From Plantago elongata (Eukaryota > Streptophyta > Magnoliopsida > Lamiales > Plantaginaceae), in assembly GCA_036897095.1 (NCBI GenBank), contig JAYMSP010001948.1, positions 1-27,520 of the forward strand: a stretch of DNA of 27,520 bases. The letters run 5' to 3'. The translations under genes and the position numbers were made by a program. Positions 17,796 to 27,520 of this stretch are shown one piece after another. The first letter of the stretch is position 1. Each line of letters begins with the position of its first letter. The notes beneath the pieces are model-generated. The model saw only the letters and a program-made list of their open reading frames with translations. It made no database searches and was not told the DNA's origin.

Positions 17796-20700
17796 AGTCA
17801 ACCATGACTATCTTAAATTCCTATTACAATAATGGAATTGAAAACAATCCACCACTTAATCATTTCAAATGATATTCAATCAGTTAATTAAGTGTAGAAA
17901 GTAAACATCAACCAAATCACAAGAAGTGATCTTTGCTGACAAGTTATCTTATATAGATGGTTTCTAAGAGTATGATTATCAGAATGAAACATCACAACAC
18001 AAGATAACTTTTACAAATATAGAACAATTAAGAACAATTCAGAAAAGTGTTTACAAAACTACTTTGTAAATTAGGAAAACAAGAGAATCCATGCTCAAAG
18101 TAAGACATCCTAAATTACTAGTCTTCAAGTCTTCAAAATCAACTTTGGTTCTGAAACCAAAAGTTCTTCAACACCTCTGGATCAATGGTTGTCAACCCTC
18201 CTGTAGTCTTCAACATATTCATAGAGTAGCCTTCTGACAGTTAGTTATGTCTTTCTGGATAATCCACAAATCTCTTGATAAGTTTTGGCAGTGTCTTTGT
18301 TTTTGTGAACAAAGTGCTTGACCCAAAGGTATTTGCCCCATACCCATTCATGGTTAACATTTAGTAGTGATAACTCATGATACTTGTAGATTCCTCCAAG
18401 TAAGCAATGTCATCCAGGTATTGTTCCTTTGTCATGTAAAATAACTGATAAGGTTCAACTCGTAGTTTGTTCTGTCTGCTGAAGAGTACCATCCAACTTT
18501 CTGGTTTGTGTATCTCATTAGGCTTAGGATAAGGAAAAAATCAAGCGGCTTCTTCATAGCCTCAGTCCTTGTGTAAATCTCAAAATGAAACCATGCCTTG
18601 GTCTTTGTTGGATTTAGCATTGTAGGCTTGTTGGTTCTCCATGCCATCATTTGATTATAGATTGGTTTTGGAAACCTCTGGTTCAGTAGCAGGTTGTAGC
18701 TCAAGGATCCAGTAAACATTCTGGAGATGTATGCATCTGTAGGCTGATTGGCTGTCATCAGTTTTGAAATACTCAATCTGGACAGCATATGGTCTTTCTG
18801 GTTCTTTCTCTTGAACTCTACCAAACTGTAAGTCCCTGCGTCGTTTTCTATTTAGTCCTTTATGCAGAGAAAGTTCTTCATGCTTTATGGGAGTTGTGCT
18901 GGAAGATCCACCTTGGATCGACTTGGTATTCCCAGAAGGAGTTCTAACAGTTATTGGTCTTACTGCCAATGGTGGTTCAGGAAGGCTACCCACTTTCCTT
19001 CTCTTCTGAAGTGGATGCTCATCCGTGTCAGTCTCATCACCATCTTTGTTAAAATTTCTAACTAGAGACTTACATGTTTCCTAACCATTGAACTCTCCTT
19101 CTTCCTTTTCTTCATCTTCAAAAAGCTTCTTCTCTTTAGCTATAATAAGGGCATTGGAACCCCCCAGTTATTATGCTTTTAAGCCTTGTTGATGTTCTAA
19201 CTCTGGTTTCTAGAACCTGGAGTTCTTCAGAAGGGATGTCCTTTTCTGGAACCTGACTTGTGGAGGGAGGTAGTTATTTTCTCTTCCTGCCTTTGCCTTT
19301 CTGGGCAGCTGTATTCTCTTCCCCCATAGGCATGAGTGACTGAATCAAACTAACATATGAGTGAAAGAGTGACTCGAAGTTCTTTTGCAGATTATTGTGA
19401 ACTTGGACAAGCTTCTGGACTTCTGCTCTGAGCTCTTGATTTTATTTAAGAAGCAACTGCTCCTTTTGGTTCAGCTCTTCAAGCGGACGATAGATGGCTT
19501 CTGCTTTATGAGTAGAATAATATGCTTTATGAAGTGATTTGTTGGCCTTGTTGCAGTCTTCTTCACGGACCACGCCTAGATCTTTTTAAGATAAGGCAAT
19601 GCTAATGGCTCTGTGTAGCAAGATCTTAGCAGTAGGCTTGAGGTTGGATGGAACAGATGAAAGTACCTGGGAGTCTTCAACAACCAACTCAGACCGCATC
19701 ATAGCAAACGCAGTACTTCTTCCCAAGAATTTTCTGTCTCTGGAAGTAATGGCTGGTGAGGAAAAGATATGTGGAGCAAGGAATTCTCTCTTCTAATGTG
19801 AAAGAAGAATTGCATCCTCTTCTGCAGCCATGTCCTGTGTCTCATCATCATTAGTGATCACGTAGATGTGATCATTCTGATCAATAGTGTCGAGCCCAAC
19901 AACCATTTTTCCTTTTCCATTGGCACTGCCTTTATAAGATGATGGAATGGTTAGCCAATCTGATGCAGCCTTAGCATCATGCTCTGTATCGAATGTCACC
20001 AAAGCGTCCAACTCTGCAGCCTTGGCATCGATGTCTTTTTCAATAGTTGCTTTTCAGCAAGGAGTTCCCGCTCCTTAACATTTTCAGCCTCAATCTTCAT
20101 TAATTGAGCATTTTAGCTTCAATCAGAGACTGGTACTCTTGATTGAGCCTTGTCTCTTCATCTAATTTTTCCTTGAGTTTGGAAACTCTCTGTACAACGG
20201 CTTCAAGATATTCTTGTATTGCAGCCTGTTGAGTATTCTCATTTTTTCCTTGTTGTTCAGCTGGTGGTGGTGATGCTTTTGGTGATAATGGTGGTGGGTC
20301 TCTCTGAGCAGTCTGGAGCAGGTTGAGTACTTGTTCTTGCACTTCCTTGTGCATTCCACCTATCCCTGGTCCTGGACTATCATCATTGTCATCAACAGAT
20401 TAGTGGTCATCACCTCCATCTTATTGTTCAGATGAAGTGTCATGATTATTCTCATCAGTTTCTTCTTCTTCACCCGACACCAGATTGATCACAGTAGGAA
20501 ATGTGATCATCCGCCCGTTTACTTCCTCTTGTTCAAAGGGATAAACTCTGAGTGTCTTAGGCAGAGAAGGGTCTAAAGCCATCTGCTTTCTTCATTCGCA
20601 GCTTTGAACGCATTGATCAACTTGGTGCCCACTTCATAAGTGAAGTCATCATTCATCAGTGTATGATGAGAGTAGTCCTCTATGAGAAACATCGCATGAA

Positions 20701-20895
20701 CATAATTTTCCAGATCGAAGGTTCTTTCCCTTCTCTCTTTGTTGTTAATCACTTTGGCAATCTCTGTAGATAAGCTTTTCTAAGCTTTTGCCATTGTCTG
20801 AAGCACTTCAATTGTCTCTTTAGAGTGATTGTTTGGAAAAATTTCAGTAGATCAAGTGGCTCATCCACATCGATCACTGGCACTACAACATGAGC

Positions 20896-20981
20896 CTAAA
20901 AGAAAGTAATCAAGTTAGTTTTATTCAAACTTACTTGTTGGTTATCTGAGAAAAGTGAAGTTCAAATCTTTCTGAGCATAC
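20896..20981 (-). other. Intron 5 of the copy B extra ORF (86 bp)
   Basis: The donor is CACAG|GTATGCTCAG and the acceptor TTACTTTCTTTTAG|GCTCATG, at the same position as the 85-bp intron 2186-2270 of copy A. Confidence 0.7.
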
Positions 20982-21053
20982 CTGTGTAGCAACATCAAGC
21001 TCATTTGTTGGGAGGAGCAGTTGTTGCGTCATCAACCTCTCTTTGTACTTGAA

Positions 21054-21142
21054 CTTGAGAACAAAAATCACAATGCAAGTTACGAATTTGATCAGAAAGG
21101 TTATGTTCAGAGAGAACAATATTGATGTGAGGTATCACTTAC
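21054..21142 (-). other. Intron 4 of the copy B extra ORF (about 89 bp)
   Basis: The donor is GAA|GTAAGTGATACC and the probable acceptor TTTTTGTTCTCAAG. The donor is nearly identical to that in copy A (2010). The exact acceptor is uncertain because the following small exon seems shifted in this copy. Confidence 0.55.
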
Positions 21143-21298
21143 TTCTGTAGTTGGAAGCTCAGACTCAAAAACTTACTCAGAAAACATGTTGGTTTCTGTC
21201 ACCTTTTCTGGAGATTTAGCCTTCTCGGCTTCATCAACATCCATTGGTGATGGAGATGTCATAGTGGTTTCCCTATCAACCTTTTCTTCAGAATGAAT

Positions 21299-21382
21299 CT
21301 GTAAGAAGAAATATTGCATTTTATTAAGTAAATGATATGTACAAGTAAATAACATAATGACTTTGATTCTTATTTTATATAC
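21299..21382 (-). other. Intron 3 of the copy B extra ORF (84 bp, phase 0)
   Basis: The donor is AAG|GTATATAAAAT and the acceptor TATTTCTTCTTACAG|ATTCATTCTGAAG. The upstream exon ends EASVEK and the downstream one begins IHSEEKV, in the same frame. Position and phase match intron 1774-1856 of copy A. Confidence 0.75.
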
Positions 21383-21490
21383 CTTCTCAACAGAAGCCTC
21401 AAAAATAATGTCTTCAGAAGGTTTTTCAACCTCTGGAATCACTTGCTCCTTTGGTGTTTCCACCACTTAATCCTCTTCCTAAGTTGGAGA

Positions 21491-21582
21491 CTACTTACAG
21501 AGACAAAGAAAGACGTTATTGAAACCACGCTTAGGAAATTATTTAAAAACCAAATTATTCTTTTTCGGAAATAATCATCTAC
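21491..21582 (-). other. Intron 2 of the copy B extra ORF (about 92 bp)
   Basis: The donor is ATACCG|GTAGATG and the acceptor TTTGTCTCTGTAAGTAG|TCTCCAAC, with an alternative AG three bases earlier. It matches 1583-1665 of copy A. Confidence 0.5.
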
Positions 21583-21690
21583 CGGTATCACAAGCTCAGT
21601 TTTCATGTGTTTTGAGGTTTGTGGAATCAGTTCTTCAGTCAGAGAGATAGGCAAAACTGCTTCCTCCTGAGTTTGTACCTCCATATTGGC

Positions 21691-21764
21691 CTGTAACTAA
21701 GAAGGTATATGAGTAACAAGTTAACATAAAATGTTTACAAGTTAGAGATAAACCACTCTGCTAC
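21691..21764 (-). other. Intron 1 of the copy B extra ORF (74 bp)
   Basis: The donor is ATTCAG|GTAGCAGAG and the acceptor CTTCTTAGTTACAG|GCCAATATGG; the exon resumes in an open frame (ANMEVQTQEEAVLPIS). The copy A equivalent near 1395-1480 has lost its splice sites. Confidence 0.6.
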
Positions 21765-23424
21765 CTGAATACCTTCAGACAGATTAGCCTCTTGTACATG
21801 TGGAGATTCTATGCTTGGTTGTATACAAAATCCACATCTTTGTTTGAAGTTTCTAATATATCAGACCTTTCCTAAGTTTGATCATTCTGAGTACCCGTCT
21901 CAGTTTGATCCCTCTCAGAGAGTTGAGGAACCTACGTAGATGCATGAATTTCTTCAGCAATCAAGTTTGCTGGCAACAGGAATGTTGAAGCACTGTTAGA
22001 ATCTTCCATCATTCTGTCATCCACCGCCAAGCTTTCATGAACCTGTTGTGGTGTGACATCTTCAACTGACCTCTCCGGGATTGCATCTTCTGCAACCTTA
22101 GCTCTCTTGGTCAGTGAGAATGAGTTAGAGGCTCCACCATGAGTCTCTGTCCATGATCTCTTAAGTACCATTTGGAGTGGGAGATCATCCTCTGAGTCTT
22201 CATCAATATTTGGACAGACTCATCAATCTCATTTAGATCGTTCATGGACAGCTCCGGCATTTTGCCAAAACTCAAAGATCTCCTTTCTGAACTGGAGTCT
22301 TTCTGGACTGGAAGGGGTTGTTGGGCTTCAACATCTTGTGTTTCCCTCCCTGGCTGAGGAGTGTCATCAATAAGAATTTTTACCCTCTTCTTTGCCCTGG
22401 GTTTCTTGGTCCTTGACTTCTTAGCGATTTGGACCTCAACCTGTATCTCTTCAGATACCCCTTCTCCCTGAGCAACCAACTCATCTCTGGCAACCTTTTT
22501 CAAGGCTTCCTTGTGAGCATGTCGGTACATTGTGTTGGTCAATGGCATGTCCATGTGCTCTCTGAGCAGTATTCCACATTTCTCCAAAATGTAGCAGATC
22601 TTCAGGCCATAATGCATGTTCGATTTGGTATCAGCACGGCCCTTAACCACCTTGAGTTTAAACTCGTTGACCCTATTCACGAACTTCAAGAAGATATACT
22701 TCCCCCTATTAAAGAGGTTGTCTCTATCATTCAGCTCTTTCTGGAGAATGGTCATTATCATCCACTGCTTCAGACTGATTTGGTCAATTCCTCCTTTATT
22801 TCCATCAAAGCACCTATGCAAGATGCTGGCAAGCACATTCTAGTTCTCAAAGAGGTGTCTGGTTCTGATGTCTCCCGGAATGAAAGAAGAGGGTCAGTCC
22901 TCTATCTTATCATTTGCAACTTTATCATAAAGTACTTTGACACTTATATTCTGAGCCTTGTCTGTCGTGTTAATTTCAACGGTTGTACCATGATTCTTGA
23001 GACGGAAGATTTTGAAGAAAGAGTCACAGTCAAGATGTATTTCTACACCTGGAACCTTGAATTTTATGAACGATTCCTCGACATTTTTCACTATCCAGGT
23101 GTAGACTTGGGAAGTTTTGTAAAACTCTAGGACATCTAGTGGAGATAGTCCACTTGGTGTAGCACAGATAAACTTCTTGATGTGTGCTTTCGAAAGCATC
23201 TTCACAATCAAGTTTCTGTCTGGTGTGGAGGAGATAGCAACATTAAGGTATTTTTTTCAACCATGTGTGCTCCCCAATTCATTTTAAGCCTGGAGGTCCA
23301 GCCCTCTGGGATGAAATCACCCAACAAGCATTTATTCAACACTTTGCAATTCCTTTTCTCCTTGATTTTCAGAAGAAGAAACGGTCGCAACTGAGTTCTT
23401 AGAAAAGGTCTTTCTGGGTGCTAT

Positions 23425-24299
23425 TTCTTATATAGAGTATTGAGAGTAAAGTAATCAATGTAAGTGCTTCAATTCAAGAGAATTTATCTTTTCCGAAGAC
23501 TAAACAAGGAACATATGATTAACAAAAGGATTTGTAGAAAACTTAGAGAATTTTTGCTGTTTTGATGCAAGTGAAAATTTTTGGATTTGGTAAAAGTGTT
23601 TCTCTTACCAAAATCCTTTATATATAGCAATTTAAAATTACATAGATACAACATACATATAGAAATTCGTATGTGTATCTTTGTACATTGCATCGGCGTG
23701 GTATACATTTCTACTTTGCCTTAAATGCATAGTGGGCCATTAATTTTTTTGCAACATGCATTACTTGAGATCAAACATTTAATCATTATGGGCTATGGTT
23801 AAATATCAAGCAAATGATATTAATCAAAAAATATTCCCGTGTCTACTTACTATCCATACGTCACTGTTAGTGTGAAGACTATAACCTTTGGTCTTTTCAT
23901 TCAGAGAGCAAGTCTTGTTTTATGTTATTTATCGTAAAAATGGTAACAACACAAAACCCTAGACATGTTTCACTCTCAGAAATATGTACTTTGTAGGACT
24001 ATTTGTTCCCCCATACTTCATGAATTAAATGGTTTTATGAACTTCCTCTTTCAGATAATACCACTGGATATTGGCATGTCCATAGTATTTGAGTTCTAGT
24101 TTTATATAATTATGGACTATATACCAAACAATCTTTCTGGACTCCTATTTCCAGAAGACCTTAGGCTTCCTGAGTCTAAAGTCTCAGAAATCTTAACATC
24201 CTTCTTTTCATATAGGTTATCGGTATACCCGTTTTAGAAACCTGTTTCTTTTTCTCTATACTTACTCAACTCTTTCAGAGATTCAAAAATTTTCAATTC
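23425..24299 (-). other. Linker between pol and the extra ORF in copia copy B
   Basis: About 0.9 kb without coding sequence separates the RNase H end from the extra ORF start. Its downstream end serves as the putative leader of the extra ORF, with the TATA-like box described separately. Positions 1-138 of copy A match the last part of this leader. Confidence 0.6.
23617..23627 (-). promoter_or_regulatory. TATA-like box upstream of the extra ORF (copy B)
   Basis: The minus strand reads GCTATATATAAAGG, a close match to a plant TATA box, about 190 bp before the start codon position of the extra ORF. A transcript beginning about 30 bp downstream would have a leader of about 160 bases. In copy A the equivalent lies outside the window. 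AT-rich sequence makes chance matches common. Confidence 0.4.
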
Positions 24300-24584
24300 T
24301 TTGGCAACTCCATTAACCCAAGACTAAGTCTTAAGGTTAAAAACCTACTTTTCTGGAGTGACTTAGTGAAGATATCTGCAAGTTGATCTTCAGTACTAGC
24401 TTTTAGAATCTCTATATTACCTTTCTCAACATGATCTCTGATGAAGTGTTGTCTAACATCAATGTTGAATATCAGGTCTGCTTGCAGTAAGGTAGAGTAG
24501 TGAACCTATCAACTTCCTATACTTATGTTCTTTAACACTCTTATCATATTTAGTATAAGTCATTTTGGTTCCTATGCTCATAGG
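24300..24584 (-). pseudogene. End of copia pol (RT/RNase H remnant), internally deleted
   Basis: The minus strand first encodes LIGSLLYLTASRPDI, the hallmark at the junction of reverse transcriptase and RNase H in Ty1/copia polyproteins. It is then joined with a frame change near 24467 to NIDVRQHFIRDHVEKGN and DQLADIFTKSL, the hallmark RNase H C-terminus. In intact copia polyproteins roughly a hundred residues, including RNase H catalytic acids, lie between these blocks, so they are deleted here. The reading frame beyond (24584 upwards) is cut by the gypsy LTR. This piece fixes the family of copies A-C as Ty1/copia and shows that the extra ORF lies downstream of pol. Confidence 0.92.
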
Positions 24585-25442
24585 TGTAAAACCCCGAATT
24601 TTCGTTCTTCTTTATTTTAATTTCCACATTTAGTATTTATTTAATTGTCAATACTAGTTTGTTATTGAGCAATTAATTAATTACCCTAGTGTTTAATTGG
24701 ATATAACCTAGTTAAAGTCTATCTTATCTGGAGTCCAAATTGACTAGGGCTTAGCCTTCCTTTTGTTTTCCAATTATACCCATTACATTCACTATATGTA
24801 TACACGCCTCCTGCATTCTTCTTCTTTCCCATGTAAACTACCACTGACCTTTGCCTCCATCATCACCACCTCCAGCCTCCAACTCCACCGGTCACCATCA
24901 TCTCCTCTGATCAACACCTCCACCATCGTTCTCCAATCGTGCCACCTCCTACCGTATGTACCCACCATGTCCACCAACTCTTCGCCTTTGATCGTCACCC
25001 AATTCCACCTCAGTTATCGACTTCTACCTCCATCACTGCCACCAAACCTGTTCTCCGCCGCGTCATTAACCATTTCCACATTACCACTCTGATCCACTAA
25101 AACCGACCATCGCCTTCACTCACCATCATCATCAGTCACCACCGATCTGTCCAGACTCACTCGACCTCCTTCTCGTCCTTCTCTTTCGACCCACCTTCAC
25201 CAGCTCACTAGTCGGATTCAATCCGTCTCTCGGTAAGCCTTCTCTTCCCGATTTGATTTATGGGATGGGTAATTGTTTTGAATATCGTGTCTGCTCTATT
25301 CAAGTTCCACTCGTACTCTTTTCCTTCCAATTTCAACCTTGCTTGTTGTCTGCTCTGTTCTTTGTGTTGTACCAGCCTTCTGTTGTGTATCTTGTTGTTG
25401 TGTCGACTAGCTTTGTTATGCCGAATTGGGTAGTGTCAGTTA
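24585..25442 (+). repeat. Gypsy-type LTR inserted in copia copy B
   Basis: The sequence begins TGTAAAACCCCGAATTTTCG, which closely resembles the start of many plant Ty3/gypsy LTRs (TGTAACACCCCGAAT-type). It goes on with AT-rich sequence, then a C/T-rich, CACC-repeated stretch (24800-25220) typical of the transcribed part of such LTRs. It interrupts the copia pol frame exactly at 24584/24585, with ATAGG as the candidate target duplication. Its far end is not seen because copia copy C begins at 25443. The 109-codon frame inside it (24763-25092) is compositional, not a gene. Confidence 0.6.
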
Positions 25443-26870
25443 TGTTGGTCCAAATCACGGCAAAGTAAAAGACTAGAGAGGGGTGGGGGTGAATAGTCTT
25501 TTCAAACTTTCGTCGATAAATAGTCTTTCTCAAAAACCTGGGGATTCTGATACTTAGATTCCGAGAGTGGAAGACTTTAAGCAATAGATAAACGTAAATA
25601 TGCTTTGTAGTAATAATGTGTGTGTGTGTTTGTGATGCTGGAATGTAAGTACAATAAGTAAATAACACATCAACTTATATTGGTATTTAGAGGTGGCGTA
25701 ATCCTCCAACTAGTCCACTTCGGTCTTTCTTCGATGTGGAATTCACTAGAACAGATAATTGAGTTCTCCTTACAATATATCCTATTCTAATATCCCTACA
25801 AACAAATGGTTCCCAACCAAATGTTCCCCCTGAGTTGTTCCCTAGCTTCTAAAGCTAAGTACTTCATGTACTCAAGATAACCTCGGAGCTTTTTCTTGAT
25901 TTCCCAAACCAAGTATTTCCTGTACTCCACACCTTGATGGTTTTGGTTATATGATTGTTGTCAGGCTTCTCTTAAATAACTTTTCAACTATTTATCTAGA
26001 GAGCTCTAAGAGATTACACAACTTAATATACTTGTTCAGTATATGGTAGGTATCTCCTTTATGACCCAAATGTTGATATTCGTTCTGGAGAATGAACTTT
26101 AGAAAGGTGTCTGAGTGTTAAACTCTTTCACATATAATCAAGCTCTTTTTAAGGTTCAGGACACTTAGAACTACTAGTGATTCTTCGAGTTGTTTAGTCG
26201 CAACAGTGAGCTTGGAGAATTGTAGTATGAATGCTTAAGAGAATACTTGACAGTATGAGCGTAGTTCGTGTATGTGTGCATTTCTCAGCTTCTTGTGATA
26301 TTTATAGATGAATTTGAGAGTCGTTTGAATAGTATCCGTTAGACCTTCTCAAAATTCAATCCGTTGATATCTTGAAATAAGTACTCAGAAGTCACTATCT
26401 CATTTTTTACAGAGGGCTTGCTTGATCGACTTTTCAGTTGGTGTAATTAATACACTGCACTATTTCTTGTCCTATAGTTTCAACGGATGCATGTGCCTTT
26501 CTGAAAGCTAGCATGATTCTTGACTCAATACCTATTTCCAGAGAGGTGTAACGTGCCAAATGCACTTATACAATAACTTTTTGAACAGTCTTTCTGAGGA
26601 GACTAATCCTTATGCCTTCATCAAACTTGCGCAATCTTCAGTCTTCATATCTTCGATTAAACTCCATTGTTAGGATGCTTCTTCTTGGCCATCTCAAAAT
26701 ATAAAATTACATTCAGAGACCTAATAATCCTATTACAAGTTTAACTAGACTAACATACTAAGTAATTTCCTCTTTTCCAATGTTCAAGTGAACTAAGAGT
26801 ACTAGTCACCTTTCTCTACTAAAGATAACTCATGGTGATTGATCAAAAATACTAACAAATATTCCTAACA
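25443..26870 (-). repeat. 3' LTR of copia copy C
   Basis: The LTR runs from TGTTAGGAATATTTG (26870) to ...TTTGGACCAACA (25443), about 1428 bp. It is longer than the copy B LTR by net segments near 26530-26600 and 25590-25690, partly offset by the duplication in copy B. A (GT)n run at 25618-25630 is internal. It has the family signature GACTATTCACCC ... CTAGTCTTTTAC. Confidence 0.85.
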
Positions 26871-27224
26871 AATTTCCACCTTCTTGATCAATCAACCAAT
26901 ACTATCTTAAAGTTCTATTACAAACATGGTAGTGAAAACAATCCACCACATAATATTTTCAAATGATATTCAATCAGATAAATTAAGTGCAGAATGTGAA
27001 CATCAACCAAATCACAAGAAGTGATATTTGTTGACAAGTTATCTTCTTATATATGATTTCTGAGAGTATGATCTACAGAAAGAACATTACAAATTACAAG
27101 ATAACTTTCGCAAATGTATTACAATGAAATACAGTGAGTAGCATTACAAAATACTAAGTTAATTAGAACAACATGAGAGTCCAATCTCCAAGTAAGCATC
27201 CTAATAAAGTAGTCTTCAAGTCTT

Positions 27225-27520
27225 CAAAAATAACTTAGGTTCAGAAACCTTAAGTTCTTCAGTATTTTTTGGATCAGTGGGGCCCTCCTGCATTCTTCAG
27301 CATATTCATAAAGTAACCTTCTGACAGAGAGCTCTGATTTCTAGCAAAATCTCAAATTTCTTTGTAAGCTTTGTCAGGATCTTCATTCTTTTCCAGATAG
27401 TCTCTTTTAGACCTAATGAAGTTCTTGATCCACAAGTACTTTCCCCATACCCAAGCATGGTTGATCTTCAACAAAGACAACTCAAAATACATTTAAATTT
27501 CTTCACAGTATGCAATGTCA
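27225..27520 (-). pseudogene. C-terminal end of the extra ORF in copia copy C
   Basis: The minus strand reads DIAYCEEI then, after a TAA and a shift, HAWVWGKYLWIKNF and DPDKAYKEI, clearly homologous to the ends in copies A (4700-4840) and B (18430-18250). An insertion of about ten codons (RSKRDYLEKNE) relative to copy A is present. Stops show that this copy is also decayed. The upstream part is outside the window. Confidence 0.7.

Larger units (their letters stand above)
18170..23424 (-). pseudogene. Extra 3' ORF of copia copy B, intron-containing, decayed
   Basis: This is the homologue of the copy A coding region. The start codon position at 23424 has ATG changed to ATA. The N-terminal domain follows, best preserved in a 241-codon frame at 22836-22111 and in 23211-22894, with the basic KKSRTKKPRAKKR cluster. 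The acidic region is split by introns at 21691-21764, 21491-21582, 21299-21382, about 21054-21142 and 20896-20981. Then come the coiled coil (20354-20100; VSKLKEKLDEETRLNQEYQS), a second coiled coil (about 19500-19380), a basic cluster (NRKRRRDLQFG, about 18850) and the C-terminal domain (18824-18432). Stops and shifts mostly differ from those in copy A, so each copy decayed separately after insertion. A TAG at 21934-21932 is shared with copy A. The function is unknown. Confidence 0.75.
16425..24584 (-). mobile_element. Ty1/copia-family retrotransposon, copy B (5'-interrupted)
   Basis: Read on the minus strand this element starts inside pol (24584), continues through the end of RNase H, a linker of about 0.9 kb, the extra 3' ORF (23424 to about 18170), a polypurine tract (17777-17792) and a full 3' LTR (17776-16425). 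Its upstream part is cut off by a gypsy LTR at 24585. The LTR end CCAACA adjoins ATCGA, a possible target duplication within an exon of the Ulp1-like pseudogene. The extra ORF has private stops and frameshifts, and pol has a large internal deletion. It matches copy A (opposite strand) over nearly the whole extra ORF and copy C over the LTR and C-terminus. Confidence 0.9.
25443..27520 (-). mobile_element. Ty1/copia-family retrotransposon, copy C (3' end)
   Basis: The minus strand carries the end of the extra ORF (27520 to about 27225), the short 3' non-coding region, a decayed polypurine tract and a complete 3' LTR (26870-25443). The rest of the element lies beyond the window. It matches copy B closely in the LTR, and it ends with the same CCAACA. 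The adjacent AGTTA (25438-25442) could be its target duplication within the gypsy LTR. Confidence 0.88.

Noticed and set aside
22429-23130. 233-codon plus-strand open frame
   Set aside because: It lies antisense to the better supported N-terminal domain of the copy B extra ORF, and the mirror-image frame in copy A (409-894, minus) is likewise a shadow. Protein similarity between copies supports only the other strand.
24763-25092. 109-codon plus-strand open frame rich in Ser, Thr, Leu and Pro
   Set aside because: It is a product of C/T-rich composition within the gypsy LTR; no domain or codon pattern supports it.
1-27520. CRISPR array, phage, bacterial operon or viral genome
   Set aside because: Introns, plant retrotransposon motifs, F-box and ribosomal protein S3 sequences all indicate a plant nuclear genome; no regularly spaced short repeats were seen.

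Overview
The window looks like repeat-rich nuclear DNA of a flowering plant, probably a eudicot. It is AT-rich and holds Ty1/copia and Ty3/gypsy LTR retrotransposon pieces, a tRNA-derived SINE-like sequence, a plant-type F-box/F-box-associated gene remnant, a ribosomal protein S3 fragment and intron-containing pseudogene exons. I saw no bacterial operon, rRNA, CRISPR array or intact host gene, and I cannot name the species.

Layout. Copy A (1-5587, + strand) is the 3' part of a copia element: a long extra reading frame followed by a truncated 3' LTR. From 5588 to 16424 lies an island of older sequence. It contains a short minus-strand exon-like remnant (5588-5735); a minus-strand gypsy-like 5' end (LTR 7401-8262, primer-binding site 7385-7397, then an unusual coiled-coil reading frame); a tRNA-derived SINE-like repeat (8281-8380); an F-box exon (8614-8811) and a decayed F-box-associated domain (10021-11029), with an S3 fragment between 16-bp direct repeats (9502-9786) lying between them; and a multi-exon minus-strand pseudogene (12127-16424) whose upstream half resembles a Ulp1 (C48) SUMO protease. 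Copy B (16425-24584, - strand) is the same copia family with a full 3' LTR, polypurine tract, extra reading frame and the end of pol. A plus-strand gypsy LTR (24585-25442) interrupts its pol, and a third copia copy C (25443-27520, - strand) abuts and probably interrupts that LTR. The right end is therefore a nest of insertions.

Most notable. The copia family carries a roughly 5 kb extra coding region between RNase H and the 3' LTR. It has its own start codon position, a TATA-like box about 190 bp upstream in copy B, two coiled coils, basic nuclear-localisation-like clusters, and a series of short introns (about 75-92 bp) at the same places in copies A and B. At least one is phase 0 in both copies. 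Most stops and frameshifts are private to one copy, so the ancestor was probably open; one TAG is shared. An intron-bearing, separately promoted accessory gene inside a copia element is the best candidate here for something poorly described. All identities come from reading the sequence; no database search was possible.
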